The notes: a model not told the origin generated them from the letters alone. Positions 33,948-43,944 are shown, counted from the first letter of the stretch. The stretch: DNA of 64,000 nt from Candidatus Hydrogenedentota bacterium (GCA_024278275.1 JAJRTN010000118.1:24263-88262); one strand, 5' to 3'. Program-made: numbers and translations.

Positions 33948-35468
33948 TCAAAAAATGCCGCGATTGTCCCGCGCGTGATTGCGCAGGTGTTCGGGGGGGA
34001 CCTGCACGTTCAGGCGGCCCAGATCAACCGCCTCGAAGTCGGGAATACTGTCGACGTGGTCGAGAAAACGCTTTCGCTCATCGGGCGGAACCAGGCCCTC
34101 CGTCAGGTGATTGAACTTGCGTATGTAATCTTCCCGTTCGTAGGGATGTTCGCCGAGGGAGTGGGCGTCGGCGATGGTTTTCTCGTCCCAGATCTCCTGG
34201 CCGTCTTTCATGCGAATCTTGACGCGGCCCCCGAAGGCCTTTTCGCCGGGATCGCTGGAATGGAAACGGCGCGTCCAGTTCTCGTCCTCCACCGTGCGGA
34301 TCTTGTGCCATAATTCCACCGTGTCGGGCCGGGATGCTCGTTCATCGGCATAGCTGGCATGGTGATGCCAGATCCCGTCCTGCAAGGCCACGGCGAAAAC
34401 GTACATGATACTTTGTTCGAGGGCTCTGCGGCTGGCGCGGGGATTCAGTTTTTCAGGGTCTTCCGCGCCCGAACCGATACGCCGGTGGGTGGAGCGGCTG
34501 GTGTGGATGACGATCTCCTCGATATCGCGCAGGTGCGGAATCTTTTGGCGCACGCTGAAGGCCAGGTCAATCAGGGCCTGGCTCTGGTACTCGGCGGCGT
34601 GTTCCTTGGTGTAAGACTCCAGAATGGCACGGCAGGGTTCGCCGGGTTCGGGCAAGGAGACATGATAGGCCACGCCCGGGCCGGCCAGGAGCCGCTCCAA
34701 GACGCCGTCCTCGCCTTCGTAAATCGGTGAGGGCCCTTTCTCGCCCCGCATGGCGCGATCCACGCACTCCATGGCCAGCTTGGCGCAATGGGCGGGCGCA
34801 TAGGTCTTCCAACTGGACATGGAGCCGCGTCGCGCCTGCCGGGTGGTGAAGCTCACGTGAACCGCCTGCTGCACCGCCTGGTAGATGGTTTCCACGTCGA
34901 GTCCGAGCAATGCGCCGATGCCGGCGGCCTGGCCCGGACAGAGGTGGGCGATATGGTCAATGCCGTGCTCATGCAGACAGATACCTCTCACCAGCGCGAT
35001 GTGGACTTCGTAGGCCACCAGGATGCCCCGGATGAGGTCCTCGCCGCTAAGCCCGTGACTGTTGCCGCATTGCTGGGCCACGGCCAGCACGGCGGGGATA
35101 TTGTCGGCGGGGTGCGCGTAATCGGCACCGAGGAAGGTGTCGTGCATGTCGAGTTCGCGGACGGCCGCACAATTGGCATAAGCGGCCCATTCCGCCTCCA
35201 CGGTGGTCTCGCCGGGCATGCCGAAAAGAGTGGCGCCGCCGGTGCGCGGGTGACACAAGGCCTGGCTGCGGGCATTGGCCACCGGGAGCTGGTTGATGCC
35301 GCCGATGGCCACGGCGGCATTGTCGATAATACGGTTGACGACCATCTCGCGGGCATGGGAATCGACGGGAGGCCGGTCCGCGGCCACCCGGGCAATGCAA
35401 TGGGCCAGTTCCATTTCCCTGTCCGGCGTATCCCCGGGCGCTTGAACCTTGACTTCATGCGTTTCCAT
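33948..35468 (-). CDS. MmgE/PrpD family (2-methylcitrate dehydratase-like) protein
   Basis: AHCIARVAADRPPVDSHAREMVVNRIIDNAAVAIGGIN...ELDMHDTFLGADYAHPADNIPAVLAVAQ; RSTHRRIGSGAEDPEKLNPRASRRALEQSIMYVFAVALQDG. Confidence 0.88.
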   Translation of the reverse strand: METHEVKVQAPGDTPDREMELAHCIARVAADRPPVDSHAREMVVNRIIDNAAVAIGGINQLPVANARSQALCHPRTGGATLFGMPGETTVEAEWAAYANCAAVRELDMHDTFLGADYAHPADNIPAVLAVAQQCGNSHGLSGEDLIRGILVAYEVHIALVRGICLHEHGIDHIAHLCPGQAAGIGALLGLDVETIYQAVQQAVHVSFTTRQARRGSMSSWKTYAPAHCAKLAMECVDRAMRGEKGPSPIYEGEDGVLERLLAGPGVAYHVSLPEPGEPCRAILESYTKEHAAEYQSQALIDLAFSVRQKIPHLRDIEEIVIHTSRSTHRRIGSGAEDPEKLNPRASRRALEQSIMYVFAVALQDGIWHHHASYADERASRPDTVELWHKIRTVEDENWTRRFHSSDPGEKAFGGRVKIRMKDGQEIWDEKTIADAHSLGEHPYEREDYIRKFNHLTEGLVPPDERKRFLDHVDSIPDFEAVDLGRLNVQVPPEHLRNHARDNRGIF

Positions 35469-35502
35469 GTACTTCTCCCGAGCGCAAGGCCAGCGGCGGT
35501 TC

Positions 35503-36348
35503 CTATCCTCGAACCTCCTCGATCAGCCTCATCAAACGCCTTCCATATTCGGTGTATGTTTCATAAAGTTGCGCGGCGTTATCGGCTTTTTGACCGGTGT
35601 GAATGATGGCCGCGAGGTGGGGCTCGATGGAAAACCCGCCATCGTAGCCCGTGGCCAATAGATCCGCGATGATTTCCCGAACATGTCCCTCGCCCTCACC
35701 GCAGTAGCAGTACTCGTCCTCGCCATCCACCACCTTGATATCCTTGACATGAACATACACGATGGATTCGCGGACAGTTTTATAATAGTCCCACGCATCC
35801 TGACGATAGCTCACCGGATTGCCCGTATCGAAGACCACCTTCAGAGCCGGACTGTCCACCTCGCCGAGAAGAATGTTGCTGTTTTCCGCCGAGAGCCCGC
35901 CCCAACCGCTGCAATTCTCATGGACGAGGGTGATGCCCCCATCCTCGGCCATTTTGGCGAGGCTTTTCACGCGCCTGATGGCCTCCCGCCGCCATTCCCC
36001 TTCGGACAGGGGATTCTCCTTGTCGTTCGGGTAGCTCATGATGCGGATGAACTGTGTGCCGAAGCGTTGCATGCGCGGAATGGCCCGGGCGAGGTCGTCC
36101 ACGTCCACCCGCGCGTCGCAGGTGATGGGGCGCGCCCAGTTGGCGATGCCGCTGCCGAAGCACGACACCTTCATCCCCGCTTCGGTGACTTTGCCATGGA
36201 CCACGTCGAAGGCTTAATCGGAGAGTTCGGTGAGATTCGTGCCATCGATCAGGCGCAATTCAAGATACTCCCAACCCAGCTCACGGTGGGCTTTGATCTG
36301 CGTGTCGATGGCCTGGCCTGCTTCGTCGGAAATGCCGGAGAAAAACAT
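35503..36348 (-). pseudogene. Sugar phosphate isomerase/epimerase (xylose isomerase-like TIM barrel) interrupted by an in-frame TAA
   Basis: Frame reads MFFSGISDEAGQAIDTQIKAHRELGWEYLELRLIDGTNLTELSD*AFDVVHGKVTEAGMKVSCFGSGIANWARPI...; stop at 36214-36216; RBS GAAGGAAG before ATG at 36348. Confidence 0.85.
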
Positions 36349-36526
36349 GGTGACTTCCTTCTCAATTCGTGGGAGGACAACATGACCTGGGCCATGAGGT
36401 TAGCACGAAAGGGCACGGCCGGGCCAGCCCGCGGGCGCCGGCCAGGCCACGGACTTTATGCAACTTGGGAGTTTACTCATCTCGAACATACCCGTGAGTG
36501 CTTTGAGTCCGGTGGCTTTACTGGCT

Positions 36527-37966
36527 TCAGCCAGGGGAGCGATGAGGGATCGCTGCGGCGGCTTGCTCCATTTGTCCGGGAGTCATCTCCCTCCTACGCC
36601 ACAGCCAAAAGAACAGTGCGGAACCATCCTCGAAGGCCATTCCCCCCTCGAACAGGGCGAACCAGGTATCGAAGGGGACGTAGACAAGCCGCATCGTTCT
36701 TGTGCGTTCGCCGAGTGATTGCCCGCCTCTTTCGTTCGCCAGTTCATCCAGGGAGTCCGGAAACCGGCCCCGCTCGCGTTGATATCGTTCGATGAGCAAT
36801 CCGGTCTTGACACGCTCCAAAAGGGCCAAGGCCGCGTCGTTCCTGAAGTAGAGAGCGTAAATGGAACTCGCGGAGTACTTGGTGCTGTGATACAAGACGG
36901 ATAGGTCGTCTGCCTCGGACATGATCTCAGACATCCGATTGAACTTTTGATCCCTCGGAAGACGCAATGCCTCAATAACGTTGGTGTACAAATTGACGAC
37001 CCCTTCCTGATCCCGGTTCGACAGCGGCGCGCAAAGCGGGCTTACCCACAGATAGTTCCGGGTTCCCCAGTAAAGCCCCCTGTCTTGAACCCATTCGGAG
37101 AGCGTCCTCCGCCGCCATGACTTTCGGTAATGAAGGAGCAACGCTAACTGGCTGCTGAGCGTTGTCCCCATGTCGGGAACGGCGCGTGTGGCCTCAACAG
37201 CCGCCAGCAGCGTGTCGTATTGCGTCAAGGTGAGTGAATCCCAAGTCGAAATCGAGTACAGCGCTTGTTCCGCAATTCTCACCCACTCACCGTGAAGCTC
37301 AAGGCCCGTGGGCAATGGAATGCCGGCCATAACGTCGGCGCCATGGAACAGGAGCGCAACATCACGAACCGCACGGGGCAGGTCGCTCTGCCGCACTGAA
37401 ACGCGCGCATCCGCCGCCAGGAGAAACGGCAGATTCAAGAGCGTAATCCGGTACTCATCCAGTTGACGCAGCTTGACCAAGCTCGTTTCCAGGTCAACAA
37501 TAATGACCGGTCCACCGCAAGGGAGAAGTTCATGCAGTCGCTGAATCAGCGACGCCCCCGCCCGAACGACCTGCCGATCCAGTGCGATAAGATTTTCTTC
37601 GGTGCTTGCCGTATCGACCGGCATGAACATCGGGGGAAACAAGAGGGCCATCTGTTTCTCCTTGAATGTCACCCAAAGGTCGTTACCGAAAAACACGCGG
37701 GCCTCTTCCAACAACGCCGCATAGGCGCGGACGCGGGCGAGTTCATCGGGACAGTCGCCTTCCACCGAAGGCGTCTCTTCCTCCACGGGGGTTTCGCGCA
37801 GTTGGCGGGCAAGTTCCCGGTGGTGTTCGAGGATGGGCGGAATCTCCACGCGGGCAACCGCCGCCAAGCGCCGTTGCTCCGTCAGGGTGCCCAGCACCGA
37901 CCAGGCGAATCCACCGGCCACGACAAACGACAAAGTGGTCAACGCGAATGTGTGACGCCGCTTCAC
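36527..37966 (-). CDS. Hypothetical membrane-anchored/exported protein
   Basis: 479 aa ORF with N-terminal TM (TFALTTLSFVVAGGFAWSVL) and C-terminal YQRERGRFPDSLDELA segment. Confidence 0.65.
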   Translation of the reverse strand: MKRRHTFALTTLSFVVAGGFAWSVLGTLTEQRRLAAVARVEIPPILEHHRELARQLRETPVEEETPSVEGDCPDELARVRAYAALLEEARVFFGNDLWVTFKEKQMALLFPPMFMPVDTASTEENLIALDRQVVRAGASLIQRLHELLPCGGPVIIVDLETSLVKLRQLDEYRITLLNLPFLLAADARVSVRQSDLPRAVRDVALLFHGADVMAGIPLPTGLELHGEWVRIAEQALYSISTWDSLTLTQYDTLLAAVEATRAVPDMGTTLSSQLALLLHYRKSWRRRTLSEWVQDRGLYWGTRNYLWVSPLCAPLSNRDQEGVVNLYTNVIEALRLPRDQKFNRMSEIMSEADDLSVLYHSTKYSASSIYALYFRNDAALALLERVKTGLLIERYQRERGRFPDSLDELANERGGQSLGERTRTMRLVYVPFDTWFALFEGGMAFEDGSALFFWLWRRREMTPGQMEQAAAAIPHRSPG

Positions 37967-38038
37967 ATGTTATCCCTCGTGTTGTCATGGTCCCGGATCT
38001 CAATAAACGGGTCGAGACGGGCCGGGATTCTCTCGGGC

Positions 38039-38323
38039 TTAAGGCGTCGGTCGACGCTCATCGCTCATCGCCATGCACCGGCCTTCAGGCCCCGTGGCCA
38101 GATCAGGATGACGCAGCAGGTATTCCATCATCCACGTGTGACAGATGTCATAAGCGAACTTCTTGGTATTCGCCCTCAACGATGGTGTGGGCGCAACGAT
38201 TCTTGTCCTGACGAAGCTTGTCGAGGAAGCAAGAGCGATGGGCCAAACCGCAGTCCTTAGCCGGCCGGCGATGCCGCCCAACACGACGACCAGCAGGATG
38301 AGGCCGACCGCGATGAATGACAT
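38039..38323 (-). CDS. Small hypothetical membrane protein
   Basis: MSFIAVGLILLVVVLGGIAGRLRTAV single TM; no family recognised. Confidence 0.35.
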   Translation of the reverse strand: MSFIAVGLILLVVVLGGIAGRLRTAVWPIALASSTSFVRTRIVAPTPSLRANTKKFAYDICHTWMMEYLLRHPDLATGPEGRCMAMSDERRPTP

Positions 38324-38504
38324 GAAAAAGGACACGGATTTCTCCTCCAGGCATTGGCAGCACGCCGCGCGGAACGCAGCCATACTACCGGGAACATCCC
38401 CACATTATTCAACCGCAAGGAATCGAGTTAAGGGCACTGAGTCTAAAATGGTGTTGCATGGCGCCGGCGCAAGTTCGATGGTTCATTCAATCGCCAAGAA
38501 AACA

Positions 38505-38532
38505 GCCGGGCGTTCCTGGTGGAACGCCCGGC
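38505..38532 (-). terminator. Rho-independent terminator of the cytochrome genes (minus strand)
   Basis: GCCGGGCGTTCC-loop4-GGAACGCCCGGC followed on minus strand by TGTTTTCTT. Confidence 0.8.
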
Positions 38533-38566
38533 GCTTCTCTGCTGGATGTCAACACCGCGTCCGGGG

Positions 38567-40510
38567 TTACTCGTCTTCCGGGTCGGGGTTGGCGGGGGTG
38601 CCCATTTCGCGCTCCCACTGAAGGGGGTGGTGTTCGCGGAACTCCTTCTCCGTAATGTGCCCCGTGAGCCACGACCAGTTCATGGGATAGGCCGAAGGGT
38701 CGAAAGCGACGTGATACCAGTGCCAGATGATGATGGTGCCCGCGGCCAACCATGCCTCATAGTAGTGTATGAGGGCCGCCACGTCGAGCGCCAGTTTGGG
38801 GAAGTACTGCATGAAGTTTTCGGGGAACCACATGCAGAATCCCGTGACGATCATCACGAAAGAACCCCACCACAGGCCCCAGTATTCAAGCTTCTCGGCG
38901 TAGCTGTACCGGTCAAAGCGGGGCGGGGTGTGGTGCAGACCCACCACATACGCCAGGTTCGCGAAGATGTCTTTCACGTCCCGGAGGGTGATGATAAAGG
39001 CGACCACATCTTTTCGTGCCTGGCGGCTCACGATAACATAAATGATATTGCCCGCCGTGACGGCGATAAGGGCCACGGCCGCGATGCGGTGAACGAGACC
39101 GCGGACCTCAAGTCCCATATCCCCCCAGAACAGGAGCCTGGCCCACCAGGCGTCGGGATAGCGCAGGGCAAAACCCGACAGAACCAGCACGATGAAAGAG
39201 GTGGCCAACACCATGTGCCCCAGGATTTGCACCCCGTTGAAACGCCGGTAGGTGTCGGGGCGACTGGCCTTTTCGTGGGCGTATTTGCGCAATGCGCGTC
39301 GGATCATGAACAGGGCGTTATGTAATGCCATGCCGCCCAGGGTCAGCACGATAAGCCAGATATAAACGACCCGCACCAGGCCCAACACCCATTGATCGGG
39401 CGCGGTGGGCATGATATGTACCTTGCCGACGGCAAAGTTCTCGTTGGCGCTTTCATGACACTTACGGCAGGTCTCCACCCGGTTCGCGGGATTCACGCTG
39501 GAGTTGGGATCCTCCGGCGGCAGGATGTCATGTACGCCGTGACAGCTCGTGCAACTGGCCACCACATTGCTCCCCGCTACCCCGGCCATGCCGTGGAAGC
39601 TGTCCATGTAGCTCGCTTCGCGCATGGTTTCAATGCCGAACTTGGACATGATCCGCGTGTCGTTGTGGCACCGCGGGCAGGTGGATTCCGAGATTTGGGC
39701 CTTTGAGACGGGAGAGTCGGACTCGTCCCGGGGCGCGATGGCGTGTTCACCGTGACAATCGATGCAGGTGGGCGCATCCTGTACCCCCGCCGCCAGGGCC
39801 TGGCCGTGAATACTCTTGTCGTATTCGGCCAGCGTGTCGGCGTGACATTGGCCGCAGGTCTTCGGGATATTGGCCCGGTAAATGGGCGACTCAGGGTCTT
39901 GCAGGGGCAGGATTCGGTGTGTGCCGTGGCAGTCGTTGCAGGTGGCGGCCTCAAGATTGCCCCCTTCCCGCATGGCCTTGGAATGAACGCCCTTTAGGTA
40001 GCCCATGGTGGGATCGATCAATGGCATCATGTGGCGTTTAGCCAAATCGGCATCGTGATGACACTTGCCGCAGGTTTCGGGCAAGTTCAAAGGATAGGTG
40101 GATGACAGGGGATCACTGCCGGGCCGGATACCATGTTTACCATGGCAATCACCGCACCCTGTCACATCGCCGCCGCCATTGATCAGATCACGGCCATGAA
40201 CACTTTCGGCATACTCCTCCGGCTCCAGGTGACAGGTGCCGCAATCCACCGGCTCAAGATCCTCGGCGTGGGGAATATCAACAATGTCGGCATGACAGCT
40301 AATACAGCCATTCGGCTCGTGAATACCCGCGTCATACGTCTCTTTGTCTATATAAAGCGACACCACCCGCCCGTCGTCGAGGGTTTTGGTCAGGTCCGGT
40401 TCGCCATGGCAGAAAAAACATTCACTGTCTTCCTGTCCCCGGGCAGGTAGATTCGCGAACGGCAGCAGTCCAAGGACAACACACATCACAACAATACATC
40501 TCATACGCAT
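38567..40510 (-). CDS. Multiheme cytochrome c (11 CXXCH) fused to C-terminal membrane cytochrome b domain (CbcL-like)
   Basis: Signal peptide; 11 CXXCH motifs counted; several hydrophobic helices with His (HMVLATSFIVLVLSGF, HRIAAVALIAVTAGNIIYV, HYYEAWLAAGTIIIWHWYHV). Confidence 0.9.
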   Translation of the reverse strand: MRMRCIVVMCVVLGLLPFANLPARGQEDSECFFCHGEPDLTKTLDDGRVVSLYIDKETYDAGIHEPNGCISCHADIVDIPHAEDLEPVDCGTCHLEPEEYAESVHGRDLINGGGDVTGCGDCHGKHGIRPGSDPLSSTYPLNLPETCGKCHHDADLAKRHMMPLIDPTMGYLKGVHSKAMREGGNLEAATCNDCHGTHRILPLQDPESPIYRANIPKTCGQCHADTLAEYDKSIHGQALAAGVQDAPTCIDCHGEHAIAPRDESDSPVSKAQISESTCPRCHNDTRIMSKFGIETMREASYMDSFHGMAGVAGSNVVASCTSCHGVHDILPPEDPNSSVNPANRVETCRKCHESANENFAVGKVHIMPTAPDQWVLGLVRVVYIWLIVLTLGGMALHNALFMIRRALRKYAHEKASRPDTYRRFNGVQILGHMVLATSFIVLVLSGFALRYPDAWWARLLFWGDMGLEVRGLVHRIAAVALIAVTAGNIIYVIVSRQARKDVVAFIITLRDVKDIFANLAYVVGLHHTPPRFDRYSYAEKLEYWGLWWGSFVMIVTGFCMWFPENFMQYFPKLALDVAALIHYYEAWLAAGTIIIWHWYHVAFDPSAYPMNWSWLTGHITEKEFREHHPLQWEREMGTPANPDPEDE

Positions 40511-40615
40511 TACGTAATCCTCTACTGACCCATGTCAACGCCAAGCCATACCTTTCATGGCGAGGCATTTCCTGCCATCCGCCTGAAACGTTCCAGGCCG
40601 TGCGGCAACTCCCTG

Positions 40616-43387
40616 CTATTTGTAACCAAACACCATCGACCAGATAATGAACAGCACCAGGCCGAAGCCAATCACCAGGGCCGCCATGCCCAAAGCGGCA
40701 GCCCAGAAACGGAATTCCTTTGGCGATTCGGTGGTGATACGTTTTTCCAACTCGCCGCTTTCCACCAGTTCCCGGTAGTAGCCGGGCCGTTCTTCCTTCA
40801 GTTCCTCGACGGTCATGCGCCCGGTGAACATCACCATGTCCATGGGAAACTTCTCGGGACGGAAATGGGTGTTGAAAAAATGAACCGTGAAAATGAACCC
40901 GGTCGCCAGCAGCGCCTCGTCACTGTGAATGATGGTGGCCACGTTGATGAACCATCCCGGCATGAAGCGCGTGGCAAACTCGGGAAACCATAAGATCATC
41001 CCCGTGGATCCGATGATCGCAACGCCCCAGAAAACCGCGAAGTAATCGAATTTCTCCCAATAGGTCCAGTGACCATACTGCGGACGGGGGCCGCGGCGGA
41101 CAAACCATTTCACGGTGGCGATGAAGTCCCTGACGTCGCCTAGGTTGGGCACGAGTGATGCCGGTCCCGCCAGGAGCTGCAACCAGGATTTACCGGACTT
41201 ATGTTTCCGGTTCACCACGACGAGCAGGTGGATGCCGAACAGGATCAGCAGTATGACGGCACAAACGCGGTGAATTACCCCCGCGGAATGGGTGCCGCCC
41301 AGCATGTCCGCCAGCCATTGCGCCCAGGGCATGTAGGAGAACTTGAGGGTCATGCCCGTGATGGCAAGTCCGAAGAAGGAAAGGATGAGCACAAAGTGAA
41401 GTTGCCGTACAATCGGATCGAAACGCAGGAAAATACGCTCGTCCGGCTTTTCTTCCTCGCCGTTTCGTTCCTTGAGTTTTTCCCGGAGGGAATGGGGGAA
41501 CCAGGCAATGGTGTGCAGTCCAAAGAAAACAAACGTTCCCGTCAGCAGGGCGGTCATGGCCCAGAAAGTGAAAAACAGCACGGGATACTTTTTCGGGTCG
41601 TGATGGGTGGCATGGGTGAGATAGCCCGCGAAGCGCCGATGCGATCCCTCGTGGCACTTGCCGCACGTTTCGACGATGTTTTCCCGGCTCAGATGGGATT
41701 TCGGGTCGGTCGGCGGCAGCACGTCATGTGCGCCGTGGCAATCATGGCACTTGGCCGAAATGTCCGAACCCAGTTTTGATACCTTTCCGTGATAGGTATC
41801 GAAATAGGTTTCCGCCACTTCCTCGTGGCACTTGCCACACGTTTCGATAATCTCCAGTTTGAACGTTCCGGCGTCCGTGCGACGGATACTGTGGGCGCTG
41901 TGGCAACTGCTGCAGACCGGAAGCTCCTTGTCCCCTTCGTAGACCAGCGGGGAATGGATACTTGTCAGAAACTTCTCTTCGATGCCATGGTGGCAGACAC
42001 CGCAGGTGTCGGGGATGTTCGACGGATTGACACTGGACTCCGGGTCGGAGGCGGGCAGGGGGGAGTGGGCACCATGACAATCGATACAGGTCGCGGTCAC
42101 GGTCAGTCCGCTTTCAAGCAATCCCTTGCCATGGATGCTCATGTCGTAATTCTGAACCACCTCATGCTGGGAACTGTGATTGCGCACGGCCGCCGCCTCG
42201 CCCTCCCGGTGACATCGCCCGCACAGGTCGGGGATATTCTGTGAAAAGGTTGGGGAGAGCGGATCCGATTTCGATTGCGTTCCATGCCCCGCGTGGCAGT
42301 CCAGGCAGGCCGGGGCATCCGGATCGCCCCGCTCCAGCAGTTGCCCATGAATGCTTTCCCGGTGCGCGTCCACTTGTTCCGCGTGACAGATGGAGCAATC
42401 CACCGTGTCCATGATGGGTTCGCAGGGACGCTGCAAAGCCGGGTCGGCGCCGGTGTGACACTGGGCGCAACGCACGCTGGCGTGGGTGGAACCCGCAATC
42501 GCCACGGGATCCACCGCGGCAAGGGTGCGGCCCGTCGCTTCGACGGGTTCCGCGTGGCAGGCCATACAGTCCTTGTCGCTCACGCCCTGGTCGTAATGGA
42601 CCTTGCGCGCCTCATGGGGTTGGTGGCAATCGACGCAGATGGGAATCTTGTGAGGCTCCGATTCCCAGAGCGCCCCGTCAATTACCTTTCGGTGGACTTG
42701 TTCAATCAGGGCATGGCATTGCGTGCAGGTGCCCACCACGTTATCGCGGTTAATGGTGGACTCGGGATCGGTGTGGGGGAGCACGCTGTGGGCCGTGTGG
42801 CAGCTTGTACACACCGCCGTCACGGTAAGCCCTTTCTTCAGAACGCCTTCCCCGTGGATGCTCTGTTCATAGTTCTGAAGAATGTCGTGCTGACTGATGT
42901 TCCGCGCTTTGGCCACCGGCGCGTTTTCCGCATGGCAACTGCCGCACGTCGCAGGGATATTGATGTTATTGGTGGACGACTTGGGGTCGCCGGCGCGGCG
43001 GATATCATGTTTGGAGTGGCAATCATAGCAGCTTGGAGCCAGGGGGTCGCCGTGTGCCAGGGCCTGCCCATGGAGACTCATGGCGTAGACTTCGCCTTCA
43101 TCGTGGCACATTTCACAGGAAACCGGCTCCAGCTTTTCAGCGTGGGGAACCTCGATGATGTCGGCGTGGCAACTCACACAGCCGTTCTCGGCATGCACCG
43201 TCTCGCCATAGGTTTCTTCATTCACGTAGAGCGAACGAGTCGTCCCATCGTCCAACGCTACGGAGAATTCGGGATCGCCGTGACAGAAGAAGCACTCCTC
43301 ATCCTCTTGCGCGGCGGCGGAAAAGCAACACAGGCACGCCACGATCCATGCGGAAAAGCAACCGTTTATCACCATCTTGATGTTCAC
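40616..43387 (-). CDS. Multiheme cytochrome c (19 CXXCH) fused to C-terminal membrane cytochrome b domain (CbcL-like)
   Basis: Signal peptide-like MVINGCFSAWIVACLCCFSAAA; 19 CXXCH motifs counted; C-terminal helices HFVLILSFFGLAITGMTL, HRVCAVILLILFGIHLLVVV; GTG at 43387 (SD CGGAG) or ATG at 43375. Confidence 0.9.
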   Translation of the reverse strand: MNIKMVINGCFSAWIVACLCCFSAAAQEDEECFFCHGDPEFSVALDDGTTRSLYVNEETYGETVHAENGCVSCHADIIEVPHAEKLEPVSCEMCHDEGEVYAMSLHGQALAHGDPLAPSCYDCHSKHDIRRAGDPKSSTNNINIPATCGSCHAENAPVAKARNISQHDILQNYEQSIHGEGVLKKGLTVTAVCTSCHTAHSVLPHTDPESTINRDNVVGTCTQCHALIEQVHRKVIDGALWESEPHKIPICVDCHQPHEARKVHYDQGVSDKDCMACHAEPVEATGRTLAAVDPVAIAGSTHASVRCAQCHTGADPALQRPCEPIMDTVDCSICHAEQVDAHRESIHGQLLERGDPDAPACLDCHAGHGTQSKSDPLSPTFSQNIPDLCGRCHREGEAAAVRNHSSQHEVVQNYDMSIHGKGLLESGLTVTATCIDCHGAHSPLPASDPESSVNPSNIPDTCGVCHHGIEEKFLTSIHSPLVYEGDKELPVCSSCHSAHSIRRTDAGTFKLEIIETCGKCHEEVAETYFDTYHGKVSKLGSDISAKCHDCHGAHDVLPPTDPKSHLSRENIVETCGKCHEGSHRRFAGYLTHATHHDPKKYPVLFFTFWAMTALLTGTFVFFGLHTIAWFPHSLREKLKERNGEEEKPDERIFLRFDPIVRQLHFVLILSFFGLAITGMTLKFSYMPWAQWLADMLGGTHSAGVIHRVCAVILLILFGIHLLVVVNRKHKSGKSWLQLLAGPASLVPNLGDVRDFIATVKWFVRRGPRPQYGHWTYWEKFDYFAVFWGVAIIGSTGMILWFPEFATRFMPGWFINVATIIHSDEALLATGFIFTVHFFNTHFRPEKFPMDMVMFTGRMTVEELKEERPGYYRELVESGELEKRITTESPKEFRFWAAALGMAALVIGFGLVLFIIWSMVFGYK

Positions 43388-43730
43388 ACCGTAACTCCGA
43401 GTGGTTGGCTGTCCGGGTGCCAGTGGCTTCCCCCGGATACAGCTCTGTTTGCTCACGTAGGGGACTGCTTCACGGCGCGACGGCGGAGAAACAGACAGAG
43501 CTATGGTGCCGGTCCGAAGAACTGACGCAAATAGACGACCACACCGCATGTTCCGCCGCAACACGCGGGGAGATTGTAACAGAAACAAAGCGGGAATTTC
43601 TGCTTTTGTGAGCGGTACATTCCGGGAAAAATACTTATAAAGCCGATTAAATGGAGTATGATTGTCGTTTCCGGGGCGCACCAGGAAAAACGGCCCTTCC
43701 GGGGGGGGAGGCCGTCATGGATGGATGGTT

Positions 43731-43790
43731 CCTTACCCGCGCAGTTCGGTTCCCATGGTCACGAAAAGGTGTTTTTGCCCCCGGTCATGG
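43731..43790. repeat. Dispersed intergenic repeat copy (block B)
   Basis: CCTTACCCGCGCAGTTCGGTTCCCATGGTCACGAAAAGGTGTTTTTGCCCCC resembles 6418-6473. Confidence 0.6.
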
Positions 43791-43812
43791 TCCGCGGGGA
43801 TGACAATAGTAT

Positions 43813-43857
43813 AAAAGCGGCTTCCAGCCACTTTTGGAGAGGCTGGAAGCCGCTTTT
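43813..43857 (-). terminator. Strong terminator hairpin downstream of aconitase
   Basis: AAAAGCGGCTTCCAGCC-N11-GGCTGGAAGCCGCTTTT. Confidence 0.8.
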
Positions 43858-43875
43858 ACTTTGCTTCGAAACCAC

Positions 43876-43917
43876 GGTTCTCCGCGGAGACGATTCTTGG
43901 TTCCGGCCAAGCCGGCC
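43876..43917. repeat. Dispersed intergenic repeat copy (block C)
   Basis: GGTTCTCCGCGGAGACGATTCTTGGTTCCGGCCAAGCCGGCC resembles 59054-59097. Confidence 0.6.
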
Positions 43918-43944
43918 AGGGGGTGTTACTCCATAACGGGTCCT

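Noticed and set aside
42275-43525. 416-aa plus-strand ORF over the 19-heme gene
   Set aside because: Shadow of regularly spaced CXXCH-encoding DNA; the minus-strand frame encodes the cytochrome.
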